64,000 bases of DNA from positions 3,678,304-3,742,303 of the forward strand of contig NZ_RRCN01000001.1 of NCBI RefSeq assembly GCF_003863965.1, read 5' to 3'. The notes under the pieces are model-generated. The model was given only the letters and a program-made list of their open reading frames with translations. It was not told where the DNA came from and made no database searches. The position numbers and the translations under genes were made by a program. The stretch is from Paenibacillus oralis. GTDB lineage: Bacteria; Bacillota; Bacilli; Paenibacillales; Paenibacillaceae. Numbering within the stretch: the first letter of the stretch is position 1; the number at the start of each line of letters is the position of its first letter. Of the stretch, positions 61,800-64,000 are shown one piece after another.

Positions 61800-61823
61800 T
61801 GCTGAAAAGCCGACTTTTTGAAC
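61800..61823 (+). repeat. Short dispersed motif GACTTTTTGAAC, copy 3
   Basis: TGCTGAAAAGCC then GACTTTTTGAAC, 82 bp before the DUF1697 gene. It matches the copy at 20991 in 21 of 24 positions or better. Confidence 0.75.
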
Positions 61824-61905
61824 ATTCATTTATAGGTTAATCTGAGGTTTGGTGTATATTGGATTTATGGCGGTTGCCCGAGTACAAGTTCAAGGAGGAT
61901 AGAAC

Positions 61906-62475
61906 ATGACGGTTTATATTGCGCTGCTGCGGGGCATTAACGTCGGCGGCAAAAACATGATCAAGATGGCCGATTTGAAACGTTCTTTAACGGACAACGG
62001 TTTAAAAGAGGTGCAAACCTATATTCAAAGCGGAAATGTGCTGTTCGTATCGGATGAGGAGGAGGGGGCGCTGCGCGTGCGGATCGAACAGATTATCCGC
62101 CAGGACCTCGGCTTGGACGTCCCTGTCGTCTTAAGAACGGCGGCAGAGCTGGAAGGCGCAGCGGCGGGCTGCCCGTTTACGGCGGAGGAGGTATCCGCGG
62201 CGGAATCGACTTCGGCGGGAGAATGCTTGTACGTGGCGTTTTTGAAAGGCGAGCCTTTGACGGAGGCGCTGGAGCGATTTGCCACCGTTTACGCGAACGA
62301 CAAGGAGCAATTCCGCGCGGCCGGTAGAGAGGTTTATCTGCTGTTCTCCGACAGCGTCCGCAACTCCAAGCTGGCGGCGAATCTGCAGAAGCTGGATGAA
62401 TCCGTCACCGTTCGCAACTGGAAGACGGTAAACAAGCTGGTGTCTTTGGCCGAAGGTTTGGAGAAGCAGCAGTAA
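61906..62475 (+). CDS. DUF1697 family protein
   Basis: Conserved protein of 189 residues. The typical DUF1697 start YIALLRGINVGGKNMIKMADLKRSLTDNGLKEVQTYIQSGNVLF is at residues 4-47, with NWKTVNKLVSLAEGLEKQ at the end. Fold and function are poorly known; soluble and widespread. RBS AAGGAGG. Monocistronic between the divergent LysM gene and a convergent lipid-synthesis gene. Confidence 0.88.
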   Translation: MTVYIALLRGINVGGKNMIKMADLKRSLTDNGLKEVQTYIQSGNVLFVSDEEEGALRVRIEQIIRQDLGLDVPVVLRTAAELEGAAAGCPFTAEEVSAAESTSAGECLYVAFLKGEPLTEALERFATVYANDKEQFRAAGREVYLLFSDSVRNSKLAANLQKLDESVTVRNWKTVNKLVSLAEGLEKQQ

Positions 62476-62488
62476 AAGTTAGGATCGG

Positions 62489-63049
62489 TTAGTGAGCACG
62501 CCGTTCCCGATTTTTGCCTACGAACAAGCTTTTCCGGTTAAACTCGAGCTTCCGCGAGGTCAGATGAATCAGCAGCTCTTCCAAGGCGGTGATCGTGGAG
62601 ATGATGCATATTGCAGCGAGCACCCACGGCTTGTTACCGGCGGCGATCATGATCAGGGGGGCAACAAAGACGAGAAGCCCGGTCAATTTGTTGCCCCAGG
62701 TATGGATCATGGCCACGGTGCGATATTTGCAGGCGGCATAAACGGCGGTCGCCAGGCGTATGGCGACGGCGACGGCAAGGTACGGCCAGATGATCCCCAT
62801 CCGGTCTCCCGACCAGCGAACCAACGCGGCGGTAACTATTCCGAACATCAGGAGATCGGCCGAGGAGTCCAGTTTGGCCCCGTTCTCGCTGACCGTATTC
62901 GTTCTGCGCGCGATCCATCCGTCAAGCACGTCGGTGAACCCGGCGATCACATAGAAGGTGAGAAACGCCGCCGGTTTATTCATCATGAAAATTAACATGA
63001 AAGACAGGACGATGCGGCTAAGGGTCAAGCCATTGGCCAGATGCTTCAT
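62489..63049 (-). CDS. CDP-alcohol phosphatidyltransferase family protein
   Basis: Integral membrane enzyme of 186 residues with about five or six membrane segments. The catalytic signature D-x2-D-G-x2-A-R-x8-G-x3-D-x3-D is present as DVLDGWIARRTNTVSENGAKLDSSAD (about residues 39-64). It transfers an alcohol head group to CDP-diacylglycerol; PgsA- or CLS-like role cannot be distinguished. It is converging on DUF1697 with a 13-bp gap. The coding strand shows GAGGAGAACGGT before the ATG. Confidence 0.88.
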   Translation of the reverse strand: MKHLANGLTLSRIVLSFMLIFMMNKPAAFLTFYVIAGFTDVLDGWIARRTNTVSENGAKLDSSADLLMFGIVTAALVRWSGDRMGIIWPYLAVAVAIRLATAVYAACKYRTVAMIHTWGNKLTGLLVFVAPLIMIAAGNKPWVLAAICIISTITALEELLIHLTSRKLEFNRKSLFVGKNRERRAH

Positions 63050-63205
63050 ACCGTTCTCCTCATTCCAGGGTTGATGGCGCGGCTGCCAAAGGCACTTTTT
63101 GGTGCCTATGTTACCGCAAAGTGCGTACTATTAATTTCACGATCTCTGAGTGCATAATAACATAATGGATCAAGAAATATCAGGAGAGTTATGGAGGGAT
63201 TGGTC

Positions 63206-64000
63206 ATGGATTTGCAATTGAAAGGAAAAACGGCGCTCGTTACCGGGTCCACGGCCGGCATCGGCAAAGCGATCGCCGCTTCGCTGGCGGCGGAAGGCGC
63301 AACCGTGCTCGTCAACGGCCGGAGTGAGGAGAAGGTTAACCAGGCTATCGCGGAGATTCAAACGCAGTATCCTGCGGCGCTCCTGAAACCGGCGGCGGCC
63401 GATTTGGGCACGGAGGATGGATGCAACAAGGTGATGGACGATTATCCGGACCTGGACATTCTGATCAACAATCTTGGGATTTTTGAGCCGGCCGAATATT
63501 TCGATATCCCTGACGAGCAATGGTTCAAGTTCTTTGAAGTCAATGTGATGAGCGGCGTCCGGTTAACCCGCGGGTATCTAAAACGGATGCTGGAAAAAGG
63601 GACGGGGCGGGTCATCTTCGTGGCCAGCGAAGCCGCGATCATGCCATCGCTGGAAATGGCGCATTACAGCGCGACGAAAACGATGCAGCTTTCAGTGTCC
63701 CGCAGCTTGGCCGAACTGGCGAAAGGGACCGGTGTCACGGTCAACACGGTCATGCCCGGCTCGACGTTGACCGAAGGAGTGGAGAAAATGCTGGACACGC
63801 TGTACCCGAACGAAAAGCTGACGATCGAAGAGGCGGAAAAGAAATTTATGGCGGAAAACCGCCCGACTTCGATCATTCAGCGACTGATTCGTCCGGAGGA
63901 AATCGCCCATTTCGTGACTTATTTGAGCAGCCCGCTATCCTCGGCGATCAACGGCGCCGCGCTGCGGATCGACGGGGGATTGGTGCGCAGCGTATTCTAA
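63206..64000 (+). CDS. SDR-family oxidoreductase
   Basis: Short-chain dehydrogenase of 264 residues. Cofactor motif TGSTAGIGKAIA at residues 13-24, NNLGIFEP near 83-90, catalytic Ser141 (VASEAA), Tyr154 and Lys158 (YSATK). The C-terminus ends GAALRIDGGLVRSVF, typical of the classical subfamily. The ATG at 63206 follows GGAGGGA; a longer frame from 63191 lacks a site and is rejected. The stop falls on the last base of the window. Substrate unknown. Confidence 0.9.
   Translation: MDLQLKGKTALVTGSTAGIGKAIAASLAAEGATVLVNGRSEEKVNQAIAEIQTQYPAALLKPAAADLGTEDGCNKVMDDYPDLDILINNLGIFEPAEYFDIPDEQWFKFFEVNVMSGVRLTRGYLKRMLEKGTGRVIFVASEAAIMPSLEMAHYSATKTMQLSVSRSLAELAKGTGVTVNTVMPGSTLTEGVEKMLDTLYPNEKLTIEEAEKKFMAENRPTSIIQRLIRPEEIAHFVTYLSSPLSSAINGAALRIDGGLVRSVF

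Overview
The window looks like a chromosomal segment of a Gram-positive, spore-former-type Bacillota of the Paenibacillus kind. This is inferred from: strong AGGAGG-type ribosome binding sites with frequent GTG and TTG starts; GC-rich coding sequence beside AT-rich intergenic DNA; Bacillus-type Fur, Zur and LexA boxes; Bacillus-type cobalamin and preQ1 riboswitches; and a secreted GH9/GH48 cellulase pair. No rRNA, tRNA, CRISPR array or prophage was recognised.

Layout. 1-3.6 kb: end of a sugar ABC transport operon (permease cut by the window edge, binding lipoprotein, FAD oxidoreductase). 3.9-6.2 kb: a histidine phosphatase carrying a heptad-repeat insertion, and a luciferase-like monooxygenase. 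6.7-11.8 kb: a locus with its own promoter and a terminator-like leader: MarR regulator, aryl-sulfate sulfotransferase and a sulfonate/nitrate-type ABC importer. 12.0-13.6 kb: a complete IS4-family element with a 9-bp target duplication. 13.6-16.9 kb: a radical SAM/DUF4130 pair behind a consensus promoter with a LexA-like box in its spacer, then a Trm11-like methyltransferase. 17.0-17.3 kb: an unlisted 44-residue membrane-peptide gene that looks like a type I toxin. 17.6-22.5 kb: HPr-like protein, PRD regulator, PRD-only protein and the SFCGS/DUF4312/DUF4311/DUF4310 set, a conserved transport-like system of unknown function. 22.6-24.1 kb: catalase. 24.2-34.1 kb: cobalamin riboswitch, btuFCD-type importer, an IS256-family insertion, then cobT-cobU-cobS-cobQ. 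34.7-41.0 kb: chemoreceptor, Xaa-Pro peptidase, MFS exporter, 2-hydroxyacid dehydrogenase. 41.1-43.8 kb: queF-queE-queD-queC behind a preQ1-I riboswitch. 44-47 kb: two lipoproteins, the second under a Fur box. 47.0-52.0 kb: a zinc-limitation island with three Zur-like boxes, two COG0523 GTPases, a NusG-II protein and a YcgR/YcgQ-like membrane pair. 52.0-57.9 kb: GH48 and GH9 cellulases. 58.3-64 kb: speD, a lipoprotein, rlmA-like methyltransferase, LysM protein, DUF1697 protein, CDP-alcohol phosphatidyltransferase and an SDR dehydrogenase.

Main discoveries. (1) Intergenic elements of several unrelated box sequences share one geometry: four boxes about 50-52, 62-74 and 50-52 bp apart, with the two halves mirror-imaged. 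Three copies use TGCAAAAGTRCA, two use ATTGGA-N-TCCAAT and one uses TAACGGACC. (2) The Zur island suggests a membrane system supported by metallochaperones. (3) The SFCGS/DUF43xx operon carries HPr and PRD modules but no recognisable PTS permease. (4) The radical SAM/DUF4130 pair appears to be under SOS control. (5) The 17.1-kb small ORF is a candidate type I toxin-antitoxin locus. Function statements rest on motifs visible in the translations and on family knowledge; no database search was run.
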